Positions 1-8,348 of a DNA stretch of 64,000 nt are shown one piece after another. The notes below the pieces were generated by a model that had not been told where the DNA came from, did no database searches, and was given only the letters and a program-made list of their open reading frames with translations. How positions within the stretch are numbered: position 1 is the first letter of the stretch; the number at the start of each line of letters is the position of its first letter. The stretch spans positions 124,001 through 188,000 of the forward strand of contig CAWEZI010000002.1 of the NCBI GenBank assembly GCA_963813525.1, in the 5' to 3' direction. This DNA is from Bog-756 sp963813525. Lineage in GTDB: Bacteria; Actinomycetota; Acidimicrobiia; Acidimicrobiales; RAAP-2. The position numbers and the translations under genes were made by a program.

Positions 1-308
1 CGGGGTTCGTCGACGATCGCCCCCACCCGGGCCAAAGCGGCGGCCCGATGGCGGGGGACGGAATGGCCGAGCAGTTGCATGGTGCCGGCGTCAGCATGGG
101 TCAGTCCGAGCAGTACCCGGATGAGGGTTGTCTTCCCCGCACCGTTGGGCCCGAGGTAGCCGAAGGCGCACCCCCGCGGCACCAGGAGCTCGACGCCGTT
201 GACCGCCACGTTGTCGCCGAACCGCTTGGTGAGCCCGTGGGTCTCGACGGCCCACTGGCTGTCGGGATCGGGGCGACCCTCGGTGGCGGTGGTCAGAGTG
301 AGGCTCAT
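1..308 (-). CDS. ABC transporter ATP-binding protein, C-terminus beyond window edge
   Basis: The first 102 residues of an ABC ATPase read leftward off the edge. The start ATG is at 308-306. The N-terminal TLTTATEG stretch is followed by the A-loop region (HGLTKRFGDNVAV) and a complete Walker A, GPNGAGKTT, near residue 54. The Q-loop, signature and Walker B lie outside the window. The subfamily (VETHGLTKRFG, YLGPNGAGKTT) matches DrrA/CcmA-like ATPases of drug or lipid exporters. It follows the PadR and HAAS-like genes on the same strand after about 109 nt holding a strong stem-loop, so it is probably the third gene of a PadR-controlled export operon. The permease is expected further left. Confidence 0.9.
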   Translation of the reverse strand, partial: MSLTLTTATEGRPDPDSQWAVETHGLTKRFGDNVAVNGVELLVPRGCAFGYLGPNGAGKTTLIRVLLGLTHADAGTMQLLGHSVPRHRAAALARVGAIVDEP

Positions 309-377
309 GGGGCGTATCCCGTCGTCAGCATGCTTGCAGGGTAAGACGGCCGTCCCCCGGATGGAATGCGGCTAGCC

Positions 378-422
378 GGTGACCCGGTAGGGGGGAAGCC
401 CCCCTCGGGCGTGCCGGTCACC
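378..422 (-). promoter_or_regulatory. Large stem-loop between HAAS-like gene and ABC ATPase gene
   Basis: Outer arms GGTGACC (378-384) and GGTCACC (416-422) enclose an inner GGGGGG-AAG-CCCCCC hairpin (390-404). The element overlaps the stop codon of the upstream leftward gene. No T-run follows on the transcribed strand, so it is not a canonical intrinsic terminator. It could lower expression of the downstream ATPase gene or stabilise the upstream mRNA. Confidence 0.45.
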
Positions 423-1011
423 CGAGCCGTCGTGGGGACGAGCGGCGGGACCACGGGGACCAGGCCACAACAGCGAGGCCGATGATCACGAGACCGACCA
501 GCAGGAGGGCGAGAGCCACGAGGGTGAGGGGTCCTGTGTTGTGGACGAGGGAGACGGATCCGGGGAGGACATACCGGAACGGGGGCACCGGCGGACCGGG
601 CAGGGACAGCCGGGCCGGCCCTGGACCGGTCAAAATGCGGCGGACCGATGCGGCCTCCGCTGAGCTCTGACGACCCACCAGCAGGGCGGCGGCGGCCAGG
701 GTCATGAACAAGCCGACCACCGTGAGGGCGATGACCGCAGCCGGTCGGTACCAGGGGTGACGTTCTCGTAGGAGGGGAGCGATCGGATCGGCGGGGGCAG
801 GCGGACCGGTGACGCCACGGGCACCGGCCCACGCTGCGGCGAAACGCCGGGGGTCGAAGAGACTGGTCCCGAGCACGTCCTCGGCCGATCCGCCTTCGGC
901 CTCCGCCTCCTCGATGTCGGCTGTCAGATCGGTCGCCATTTCATTGGCGATGGGATCGGGCACGCCGATGCGCTTCCACTCCCTACGGCACTCCTCGACG
1001 AACTCACTCAT
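418..1011 (-). CDS. HAAS-like membrane protein downstream of PadR
   Basis: A 197-residue protein. The start is the ATG at 1011-1009, whose ATGA overlaps the stop of the PadR gene and implies translational coupling. The N-terminal 70 residues are a soluble, acidic, helical domain (MSEFVEECRREWKRIGVP, TADIEEAEAEG) resembling the HAAS/DUF1700 domains that usually accompany PadR regulators. Two hydrophobic segments follow, around residues 88-113 and 160-186, with a short basic C-terminus. The family role is proposed to be signal transfer or quality control for an adjacent ABC exporter, and the exact function is unknown. The domain assignment comes from layout and context and is moderately secure. 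Confidence 0.75.
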   Translation of the reverse strand: MSEFVEECRREWKRIGVPDPIANEMATDLTADIEEAEAEGGSAEDVLGTSLFDPRRFAAAWAGARGVTGPPAPADPIAPLLRERHPWYRPAAVIALTVVGLFMTLAAAALLVGRQSSAEAASVRRILTGPGPARLSLPGPPVPPFRYVLPGSVSLVHNTGPLTLVALALLLVGLVIIGLAVVAWSPWSRRSSPRRLG

Positions 1012-1361
1012 GGTGCGACCTCTACTTTCACCAAATCGAGGGCGCCGTCGACGGCGTCCCGAGCCGCCTCCCACTCTTCGACGCCCCGCTCGAGCGCTTG
1101 CTCACCCTCCGGCGAGAGGCTGTAGTACTTCCGGGGTGGGCCGCCGTTGCTGGCTTCGCGCCGGGTCTCCACCAAGCCGTCTCGCTCCAACCGACCGAGG
1201 AGTGGATATATCGAACCCTCCCCGACAATGGACAGGCCCCGGGCTCGAAGCCGCTTGGTCATCTCGTAGCCGTAGGCCGGGCCCTCGGCCATGACGGCCA
1301 GCAGACAGAGGTCGAGAACGCCCCGCAGCAACTGGCTCCGTCGGCCCTCCGGGTTTGCCAT
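1008..1361 (-). CDS. PadR-family transcriptional regulator
   Basis: A 117-residue winged-helix regulator. The start ATG at 1361 gives MANPEGRRSQLLRGVLDL, the usual PadR beginning. The characteristic core follows: LLAVMAEGPAYGYEMTKRL, then GEGSIYPLLGRLERDGLV (recognition helix and wing), then PPRKYYSLSPEG. The C-terminal helix (about residues 85-117) is the dimerisation segment. A perfect palindrome of PadR type lies 22 nt upstream of the start, which suggests autoregulation. It overlaps the HAAS-like gene by 4 nt and probably controls it and the ABC ATPase gene. PadR proteins are repressors released by small phenolic or drug-like ligands; the ligand here is unknown. Confidence 0.93.
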   Translation of the reverse strand: MANPEGRRSQLLRGVLDLCLLAVMAEGPAYGYEMTKRLRARGLSIVGEGSIYPLLGRLERDGLVETRREASNGGPPRKYYSLSPEGEQALERGVEEWEAARDAVDGALDLVKVEVAP

Positions 1362-1382
1362 GCACCACAAGTTAGTCCGAGG

Positions 1383-1401
1383 TATCTTGCATTGCAAGAT
1401 A
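1383..1401. promoter_or_regulatory. PadR-type operator, perfect 19-bp palindrome
   Basis: TATCTTGCATTGCAAGATA is a perfect inverted repeat with 9-nt arms around a central T. It lies 22 nt upstream of the PadR start and about 155 nt from the divergent GGDEF gene. PadR operators commonly contain such TTGCA-T-TGCAA symmetry, so autorepression is the likely role. Binding is inferred, not shown. Confidence 0.75.
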
Positions 1402-1557
1402 TGTGTGGTCGAAAGTTGGCCCCACCGGTCGTGCCCTGGACGCCCACCACTGGCCGGCCACGACAACCGGGGGCGCCTCACGGGGCACGGTTACGGTCAC
1501 CGAGACCGGTCCCATCGTTCCCTCCTACGGAAGTCATATCCCCGGGTGTGGCTCAAG

Positions 1558-2913
1558 ATGGCACGTGGCGGCGTCGATGAAACAAGGATGGCGGCACGCA
1601 AGGAAGAACCGTCAGCCGTGGAACCGGGGCCGTACGACGACGCCTCCATGATCAGGTTGCTGCGGGAGCTCCCCGACGTCGTCATCGTGGTGGGTGGGTC
1701 GGGCCGCGTCCTCTGGGGCAACGCCACTGCGGAGCGGTTGTTCGGCCGGTCGCTCGACAGCGCCATCGGCATGTCCGGCCTCGAACTCGTCCATCCCGAG
1801 GATCTGGAATTGGTGCTGCGTTCCCTCGGGAGCATTCAGGCCAAGATCGTGGGCACACCCATCGAGATCCGGCTCAACACCGCCGGGGGGTGGCGGCTCA
1901 TGGAGCTGGTCGGTGCGCCGGTTCCCTGGTTGGAGGATGGCTCGGTGGTCCTGAGCCTCCGGGACCTGACCGATCGGCGCCGTTTTGAGATCGCCCACGA
2001 CCGGGATGGTCGGTTCCGCTCTCTTGTCCAGAATGCCGCCGTGGTGACCATGCTGGTCGAACCCGACGGGACGATCACGTCGTGCTCGGGAGCGGTGACC
2101 CGGATGCTCGGACACGACCCCGAACAGGTGGAGGGTCGACCGCTGCTCCAACTGGTCAGTGAGGAGGATCGTCACGCTGTAGCCGAGGCGCTCGAGCGGG
2201 CGGCCCACGGTGCGGCCGCGGCCAGCCCGGTAACGGTCACCGCCAGCCTGTCGCGCCACGGGGGCGATAGCGCCGTTCCCTTCGAGCTGGCCCTGGTCAA
2301 TCTGGTGGATGACCCCACCGTGGGGGGATACGTGGTGTCCGGGCACGATGTGACGGACCGAAAGCGGCTCGAAGAGGAACTCTCCTACCAGGCATTCCAT
2401 GATTCGCTCACCGGGCTCGGCAACCGTGCCCTGTTCCAGGACCGTTTGGCCCACGCACTGGAGCACATCGAACGGGCCCGTGGACAACTCGCCGTTCTCT
2501 TCATCGACATGGACAATCTCAAATCGGTCAACGACAGGCTGGGTCATGCCGTCGGTGACTCGTTGCTCCAAGTTGTGGCCAACAATTTGGTCAGCTGCAC
2601 ACGCAAGGCCGATACCACCGCCCGCCTCGGCGGCGACGAGTTCGGTGTCATCGTCCAGGAGTTCGCACGCCGTGACGCAGTGGAGACACTGGCTCAACGA
2701 ATAGTGGAGGGGTGTCGCCGGCCGTTGTCCGTCGGGGGCACGATGATCGCCGCCACCGTGAGCATCGGCTTCACCTTCAGTCGACCCGGCACGACCGTCG
2801 ACGGACTCCTGTCCAATGCCGACCAGGCCATGTATGCCGCCAAGAGTCATGGAAAAGACCGGTACGAGATGTTCGAGGAGGGGATGGTCCGCAGGTTCGA
2901 GCCGGCCCGTTGA
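1558..2913 (+). CDS. PAS-PAS-GGDEF diguanylate cyclase
   Basis: A 451-residue soluble signalling protein. PAS 1 covers about residues 30-140 (LPDVVIVVGGSGRVLWGN) and PAS 2 about 150-270 (NAAVVTMLVEPDG to VTDRKRLEEEL). The GGDEF domain covers about 275-445 (FHDSLTGLGNRALF). The active-site motif is an intact GGDEF near residue 360, with an RKAD inhibitory site exactly five residues upstream. The enzyme is therefore predicted to make c-di-GMP and to be feedback-inhibited by it. There is no EAL domain, membrane segment or signal peptide, so sensing is cytoplasmic. The start is uncertain: ATG 1558 was chosen, ATG 1588 is possible, and neither has a strong RBS. It is divergent from the PadR operon. 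Confidence 0.9.
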   Translation: MARGGVDETRMAARKEEPSAVEPGPYDDASMIRLLRELPDVVIVVGGSGRVLWGNATAERLFGRSLDSAIGMSGLELVHPEDLELVLRSLGSIQAKIVGTPIEIRLNTAGGWRLMELVGAPVPWLEDGSVVLSLRDLTDRRRFEIAHDRDGRFRSLVQNAAVVTMLVEPDGTITSCSGAVTRMLGHDPEQVEGRPLLQLVSEEDRHAVAEALERAAHGAAAASPVTVTASLSRHGGDSAVPFELALVNLVDDPTVGGYVVSGHDVTDRKRLEEELSYQAFHDSLTGLGNRALFQDRLAHALEHIERARGQLAVLFIDMDNLKSVNDRLGHAVGDSLLQVVANNLVSCTRKADTTARLGGDEFGVIVQEFARRDAVETLAQRIVEGCRRPLSVGGTMIAATVSIGFTFSRPGTTVDGLLSNADQAMYAAKSHGKDRYEMFEEGMVRRFEPAR

Positions 2914-2954
2914 CGATGCCGGCGTGGCCAAGGACCCGGAAGTTCACCTGACCG

Positions 2955-4373
2955 TCAGTCGGGCAGCACGTTGACCGGGGCGGCGAACACCGCCGTCTTA
3001 CGGTGTGAACGCGGGACTGCGCTTCCCCAACTCAGCGCCAGCGATGTCGGCGAGAAGGTGGCGATTCCGAAGGTGTCGCCGGGAAACACGTCGGCTTTTC
3101 CGTACTGCTGCGAGATCCGGTCGGCACCGGACAGCCATCCTCCCTCCCCGCCGTCGGCGCTGATCGAGATGGTTCGCAGGTAGAGGGCATAGCCGAGGGG
3201 GTTGCTGCTGCTCAACCAGCCCACGTAGGCCTGGCCCGGCTCGGCCCCGGTGACCTCCATGATGTGGGGCACGTTCCTGTCATCCGGGGTGGCCTGGACC
3301 GGCGCTGACCACTCCTGACCGCCGTCTGTCGAGAACGACACCCAGCCGATGTCCGTCTTCTGACGCCCGTCCGTCCCCTGGGTATCCCATGTGGCATACA
3401 AGGTGCCGGCGGAGTCGGTGCATATCGATCCGTCGTTCCACCACTCGTCGATGGTGATCTGACCGGCGCTGGCGCCGACCTCGACCGGGGCCGACCACGT
3501 ACGGCCGCCGTCGGTTGATGTGGTGAAGTACTCGTGTCCGTCGGCCAGCCTCAGGGTCTTCGGGTTCATGACCCGGTAGCCCTGGTAGAGGACATCGAGG
3601 GCGCCGTCGGGGGCGACGATCACGTCGGCCTCATCGTCGCCGGCGTCGGGATAACCGGGGTTGGCAATCGATATCGGGGAGAACGTCCGGGCGTCGTCCG
3701 TCGAGCTCTGCACAGCCACGTTGAGGTCGCCGTTGGTGGCCCAGCAACTCCCGTTCGGGCTGCACTTCAATTTGACCTCGGCGTTGGAGGGGCCGTAGTC
3801 CCACGCCACGTACAGGGTGCCGTTGGCGCCGACGGCCATGTAGTCGGCATCGCCCCAATTGGCATGGTTGGTCTGGGGTTTGAGCGACCGCTCGACGGTG
3901 AAGGACTGGCCATAGTCGTGCGAGACGTCGATGATCGGGTAGGTGAGGGGCCCGATGGTGTTCATGAAGGCGGCGTACAAGGTGCCGTCGGGGGCAACCG
4001 CCACCCCAGGATCCCAGCCGCCGTTCGAGCCGGGGAGGGCGAGGGCTCGGGTGTAGCTGGCGCCACCGTTGGTGGAGCGGGCAAAACCGACGCCGTTACC
4101 GCCGTCGCATCCCTCGAACTCCTGGTACACGTAATCCCGGGTCCGGTCGACAGCATCGGAGATGTCGCCGGTACCGGCGCAGCCGGCGCTGACATCGCTG
4201 ATCGGCCCGACCGAGTAGCTGACGCCGGCGGTCGACGGCTGGGCCGGCGGGCCGGCCATAGACGGGCCAGCCTGGGCGGCCGGGTTGGGCGCGGCCAGCC
4301 CCACCACCGTCAATGCCCCGGTCGCCACCATGAGCCGGAAAGGGCGCCGCCGGGTGGGTCTGATCAACTGCAT
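2955..4373 (-). CDS. Secreted sialidase-fold (BNR/Asp-box) protein
   Basis: A 472-residue exported protein. ATG 4373 is preceded by a GAGGGGGG ribosome binding site. The N-terminus has basic residues (RPTRRRPFR), a hydrophobic run and an AQAG-type cleavage area near residue 35. The body holds at least five Asp-box motifs: STNGGASY, SHDYGQSF, STDDARTF, STDGGRTW and STDGGQEW. These mark the blades of a beta-propeller of the sialidase/BNR superfamily. I cannot identify the arginine triad and nucleophile tyrosine of true sialidases, so enzymatic activity is unproven. A surface glycan-binding or glycosidase role is the best inference. It is convergent with the GGDEF gene, 41 nt apart. Confidence 0.85.
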   Translation of the reverse strand: MQLIRPTRRRPFRLMVATGALTVVGLAAPNPAAQAGPSMAGPPAQPSTAGVSYSVGPISDVSAGCAGTGDISDAVDRTRDYVYQEFEGCDGGNGVGFARSTNGGASYTRALALPGSNGGWDPGVAVAPDGTLYAAFMNTIGPLTYPIIDVSHDYGQSFTVERSLKPQTNHANWGDADYMAVGANGTLYVAWDYGPSNAEVKLKCSPNGSCWATNGDLNVAVQSSTDDARTFSPISIANPGYPDAGDDEADVIVAPDGALDVLYQGYRVMNPKTLRLADGHEYFTTSTDGGRTWSAPVEVGASAGQITIDEWWNDGSICTDSAGTLYATWDTQGTDGRQKTDIGWVSFSTDGGQEWSAPVQATPDDRNVPHIMEVTGAEPGQAYVGWLSSSNPLGYALYLRTISISADGGEGGWLSGADRISQQYGKADVFPGDTFGIATFSPTSLALSWGSAVPRSHRKTAVFAAPVNVLPD

Positions 4374-4732
4374 GAAACCCCCCTCGTCTGAGCAGGAGCC
4401 GCCACCCGCGGCCAAGATAGCCCCCGGTTCCGTGTTGTTGCTGCCGGCCCAATGGGGAGTCCGTCGAGTGCCGCGGTAAGCCGGGCAGGCCCGTTGGCAC
4501 GGTTTCACAGCCACGACCTGGGTGCGGCCGGTGGTGTGGTGCGCTCGTCCTCCTGGCCCGGCACGGCAGGGACCACCGCCGGTAGGGACCGCCGGGAATG
4601 CCCCAGTCATCGGTCGGGTTGCACCAGGTGGCCCGGCGGGTGGGAGTCCAATCAAGGCATGTGTGATCGCGGTTCAGCCCCTGAATCCTTCCTGACATCT
4701 AAAGACCATTCCTGACCATCGGGAGGTTCACA
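4374..4732. other. Intergenic region between divergent sialidase-fold and exporter genes
   Basis: About 360 nt with no convincing gene. It should hold the divergent promoters of the secreted protein and the exporter. TTCCTGAC occurs twice (4688 and 4706 areas, about 18 nt apart) just upstream of the exporter. This is possibly a direct-repeat operator but weak evidence. No dyad of operator quality was seen. Confidence 0.4.
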
Positions 4733-6229
4733 ATGAGCGAGACGGCCGCGGCGGAGCAGACGCCCATGTCCCCGGAAGAGCCCGATCCGCGCCGGTGGTC
4801 GATCCTGGCGGTGGTTGTGATCGCTCAACTCATGGTGGTGCTCGACGCCTCCATCGTGACCATCGCCTTGCCGTCGGCCCAGCGGTCTTTGCACATTTCG
4901 GTTGACAACCGGCAGTGGGTGATCACCGCCTACACCCTGGCCTTCGGAGGATTTCTCCTCCTGGGTGGTCGGATCGCCGACTTCGGGGGGCGCAAACGCA
5001 TGTTCATGGTCGGTCTGATCGGCTTTGCCGGTGCCTCGGCCCTTGGTGGTCTGGCCAACGACCAGGCCACCCTGTTCGCCGCCCGGGCCCTGCAGGGAGG
5101 CATGGCCGCCCTCATGGCTCCCGCCGCCCTTTCCATCCTCACCATCACGTTCCAGTCCGACCCCTCCGAGCGGGCCAAGGCCTTCGGCGCCTACGGAGCG
5201 GTGTCGGGGGCCGGAGGGGCCATTGGTGTCCTGGCCGGCGGGATCCTCACCGAGTACGCCTCATGGCGTTGGTGCCTTCTGGTCAACGTACCCATAGCCA
5301 TCGCCGCCGCTTTCGCCGCCTCCCGGGTCGTGCATGAGAGCCGCGCCGGTGGCACCACCAACTACGACATACCAGGGGCTCTGTTGTCGACCGCCGGCCT
5401 GGTCAGCCTGGTGTACGGCTTCACCAAGGCAGACTCGGACGGTTGGGGAGCCGGGCCCACCCTCATCTTCCTTTCGATTGCCGTCGTGCTCCTGATCGCT
5501 TTCGTCATCGTCGAGTCCCGCTCGCGGAACCCTCTACTGCCGCTACGGGTGGTGGCCGAGCGCAATCGGGGCGGAGCATTTCTGGCCACGCTCCTCACCG
5601 GAGCCGGTCTTTTCGCCATGTTCGTGTTCCTCAGCTACTACCTGCAAGAGGTGCTCAGGTACTCGGCCCTCCGGGCCGGTATCGCCTTCCTGCCGTTCGC
5701 TGTGGGGTTGGTGGTGGCGGCCGGACTGTCCACCGCCCTGGTGCCCCGGGTCGGGCCGCGGTTGCCGATGACCCTCGGGCTCCTCGTCGGGGCCGTCGGG
5801 CTGGCCTGGCTGACACAGATCGGCGTGGACACCTCGTTCTGGACACACGTACTCCCCCCCGAGCTGCTCATGAGCTTCGGGCTCGGCCTCTCCTTCCCGG
5901 CGTTGAGCAGCACCGCCCTCATCAAGGTGGCGGACCGCGACTCGGGAGTGGCCAGCGCCCTGGTCAACACCACCCAACAGGTGGGAGGTTCGCTGGGCAC
6001 CGCCTTGTTGAACACGGTCGCCGCCTCCGTCACGGCCAGCTTCATCGTGGCCCACGGGCGGGGCTCGGTTGCCGCCGGCACGGTGCACGGTTTTGCCGTC
6101 GCCTTCGCCGTCGGCGCCGTGTTCCTGGCCCTCGGCGCCATCGTGAGTGCGGTGTTCGTAACGGCGCACGGGGACGACCTCCCCAACCCGACGGGGACCC
6201 CGAGCCAGACCGATCCGGCTCTCACATGA
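4733..6229 (+). CDS. DHA2-family (14-TMS) MFS drug exporter
   Basis: A 498-residue integral membrane protein with GGGAGG 8 nt before the ATG. The N-terminus is WSILAVVVIAQLMVVLDASIVTIALP, the standard first helix with the D-x-S/T motif of EmrB/QacA-type transporters. Motif A is GGRIADFGGRKRMF. Motif C-like glycines lie in helix 5 (GAVSGAGGAIGVLAGG). Length and helix count fit the 14-TMS proton antiporters that export hydrophobic drugs. Substrate cannot be read from sequence. No adjacent TetR or MarR gene is present. Two more DHA2 proteins occur in this window, at about 9.3-10.9 kb and 26.7-28.3 kb. Confidence 0.93.
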   Translation: MSETAAAEQTPMSPEEPDPRRWSILAVVVIAQLMVVLDASIVTIALPSAQRSLHISVDNRQWVITAYTLAFGGFLLLGGRIADFGGRKRMFMVGLIGFAGASALGGLANDQATLFAARALQGGMAALMAPAALSILTITFQSDPSERAKAFGAYGAVSGAGGAIGVLAGGILTEYASWRWCLLVNVPIAIAAAFAASRVVHESRAGGTTNYDIPGALLSTAGLVSLVYGFTKADSDGWGAGPTLIFLSIAVVLLIAFVIVESRSRNPLLPLRVVAERNRGGAFLATLLTGAGLFAMFVFLSYYLQEVLRYSALRAGIAFLPFAVGLVVAAGLSTALVPRVGPRLPMTLGLLVGAVGLAWLTQIGVDTSFWTHVLPPELLMSFGLGLSFPALSSTALIKVADRDSGVASALVNTTQQVGGSLGTALLNTVAASVTASFIVAHGRGSVAAGTVHGFAVAFAVGAVFLALGAIVSAVFVTAHGDDLPNPTGTPSQTDPALT

Positions 6230-6431
6230 GCCGTCGCAACGCTGGCCGTCACGGGCGGCTCGCTGGAGGCGAGAACGGGGTACCGATCAGCATTTCGGAT
6301 CGTTCCTGCTGTCGTCGGGCATCATCCACCCGACGAGACAGACGACTCGGGATTTCGACCCGGGGATGGCCGCGGACCAGTTGGCCAGAATTTCGAGGCT
6401 CCCGACCTCGACCCGACGCTATGTTGTGCGG

Positions 6432-7496
6432 ATGCTCAGCAACCTGCGTTACCGGGTCGTCCAGTGGACGACCGGAAATGTCGGAAAGAGCTCGGTACGG
6501 GCGATTTCTGCCAACCCGAGCCTCGAACTGGTCGGATGCTATGCCTGGTCACCAGAGAAGGTCGGAATCGACGTCGGCGAGCTGTGCGGCATCCAGCCGA
6601 TGGGGGTGTTGGCCACCGACGACATCGATGAGCTGTTGGCGCTGAAACCGGACTGTGTCGTCTACAACCCCATGTGGCTCGACATCGGAGAGTTGGAGCG
6701 AATCCTGTCGGCCGGGGTGAACGTGGTGGCCACAGCGGCGTTCATCACGGGCCACAACTTGGGCGAAGGCCGCGACCGGATCGCCGAGGCGTGCCGACGG
6801 GGGAGCTCGACCATGTTCGGAACGGGCATCAGCCCCGGCTTCGCCGAGCTGTTGGCCATCGTGGCCGCATCGATCTGCGACCGGGTGGACAAGATCACTA
6901 TCAACGAGGCCGCTGATACGACGTTCTACGACTCACCGGCCACCGAACGTCCGGTGGGTTTCGGCATGCGGATCGATGACCCCGGACTCCAAGGCATGGC
7001 CGCGCATGGTACGGCGGTCTTCGGTGAAGCCGTGCTGATGGTGGCCGACGCACTCGGGGTCGAGCTCGACGACATTCACTGCGAGGCCGAGTACGCGCAA
7101 ACCACCGCCGATCTCGACCTCGGCTCGTGGGTCATCTCGGCGGGCTGTGTTGCCGGCGTGTCGGCCAGCTGGAAAGGGTTGGTCGGCGACCAGGTTGTCG
7201 TCGAGCTCAATGTCCGCTGGCGCAAGGGCCAGACCCTGGAACCCGATTGGAAAATCGACCAGGACGGCTGGGTGATCCAGATCGGCGGCCGGCCCACGGT
7301 GACAGCCACCATCGGGTTCTTGCCGCCACCCGATTTCGAGGCCGAGACCATGGAGGACTTCATGGTGCTCGGCCATATCATGACGGCGATGCCTCCGATC
7401 AACGCCATCCCCGCCGTGGTGGCGGCAGGGCCCGGAATCGTCACCTACAACGACCTGCCCCTGGTCCTGCCCCGTGGCGTTGTGCCGGCCGGATAG
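6432..7496 (+). CDS. DapB-like NAD(P)-dependent dehydrogenase (DAP-dehydrogenase C-terminal type)
   Basis: A 354-residue protein. The N-terminal Rossmann domain starts YRVVQWTTGNVGKSSVRAI, a variant dinucleotide-binding loop typical of the dihydrodipicolinate-reductase-like family common in mycobacteria and relatives. Further family signatures are PDCVVYNPMW, GTGISPGFAELL and the C-terminal DWKIDQDGWVIQI. Related enzymes include 2,4-diaminopentanoate dehydrogenase, but most homologues are uncharacterised and occur in catabolic clusters. Start ATG 6432 was chosen because the fold begins there; an in-frame start at 6366 is possible. It is followed 47 nt later by a nitroreductase gene. Physiological substrate is unknown, and lysine synthesis is unlikely because the protein is longer than DapB. 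Confidence 0.85.
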   Translation: MLSNLRYRVVQWTTGNVGKSSVRAISANPSLELVGCYAWSPEKVGIDVGELCGIQPMGVLATDDIDELLALKPDCVVYNPMWLDIGELERILSAGVNVVATAAFITGHNLGEGRDRIAEACRRGSSTMFGTGISPGFAELLAIVAASICDRVDKITINEAADTTFYDSPATERPVGFGMRIDDPGLQGMAAHGTAVFGEAVLMVADALGVELDDIHCEAEYAQTTADLDLGSWVISAGCVAGVSASWKGLVGDQVVVELNVRWRKGQTLEPDWKIDQDGWVIQIGGRPTVTATIGFLPPPDFEAETMEDFMVLGHIMTAMPPINAIPAVVAAGPGIVTYNDLPLVLPRGVVPAG

Positions 7497-7543
7497 AGAA
7501 TGCTCAGCGTTGGGAGAAATCTGACCAACCGTTGCCGCAGACC

Positions 7544-8215
7544 ATGAGCGAGCCGATCACCGACGTCTGGACCGTGATGTCGACGACCCGGACGATCCGG
7601 CGTTTCGCCGACGAGCCGGTTGGGGACGCCGTTCTGGCCAAGTGTCTTGAGGCCGCTACCTGGGCACCCTCAGGGGCCAACGCACAGGGGTGGCGTTTTG
7701 TCGTTCTCCGATCCCCCGAGCAGCGGGCCGTGGTCGGCCAGGCGGCAGCCCAGGCCTTGGCGGTCATCGAACCGGTGTACGGCTTGACCCGTCCTGCCGA
7801 CGACGACCACAGCCGACGGGCCCGCACGAACCGCGCCACCTACGAGATCCACGACCGGGCCGGTGAGTTCACGTCGGTACTGTTTGCCCAGAAGCGGTAT
7901 CCGTCGGCGTCGGAACTCCTTCTTGGCGGTTCGATCTTTCCCGCCATGCAGAACTTCTTGCTGGCCGCCCGAGCACTGGGGCTCGGGGCCTGCCTCACCA
8001 GTTGGGCCTCCTATGGTGGCGAGGCGCTGCTTCGAGGGGCCGTCGGGGTTCCGCCCGACTGGATGCTGGCCGGGCACATCGTGGTCGGTTGGCCACGGGG
8101 CCGCCACGGACCGGTCCGCCGCCGCCCGCTGGCCGAAGTCGTCGCCGTCGACCACTGGGACGAGCAGGCCACCGGGATCACGGCGAGCGGTCAGAAGCCA
8201 TCGGAGTCCAGCTAA
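7544..8215 (+). CDS. Nitroreductase-family FMN oxidoreductase
   Basis: A 223-residue protein. The N-terminus carries the classic FMN-binding signature: STTRTIRRFADEPV, followed by ATWAPSGANAQGWRF. The central segment FPAMQNFLLAARALGLGACLTSW and the late hydrophobic GWP region are typical of the family, as is the length. Members reduce nitroaromatics, quinones or enones, or act as dehalogenases and ring-opening enzymes, using NAD(P)H and FMN. Neighbours are a DapB-like dehydrogenase upstream and a ketopantoate-reductase-like gene downstream on the same strand. This suggests one redox pathway, though the substrate is not evident. Confidence 0.9.
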   Translation: MSEPITDVWTVMSTTRTIRRFADEPVGDAVLAKCLEAATWAPSGANAQGWRFVVLRSPEQRAVVGQAAAQALAVIEPVYGLTRPADDDHSRRARTNRATYEIHDRAGEFTSVLFAQKRYPSASELLLGGSIFPAMQNFLLAARALGLGACLTSWASYGGEALLRGAVGVPPDWMLAGHIVVGWPRGRHGPVRRRPLAEVVAVDHWDEQATGITASGQKPSESS

Positions 8216-8348
8216 CATTTCCGGCTCAGGCCGGTCCTGTGTCGGTCCGCATGTTCTGACCACTGGTCGGAATTGCTGGCTTGTGGTAGCGGCCGAACCG
8301 TCGGGAGACGGGACCGTGAAGTTCTCGTTGACTACCCGGAGATTGACA

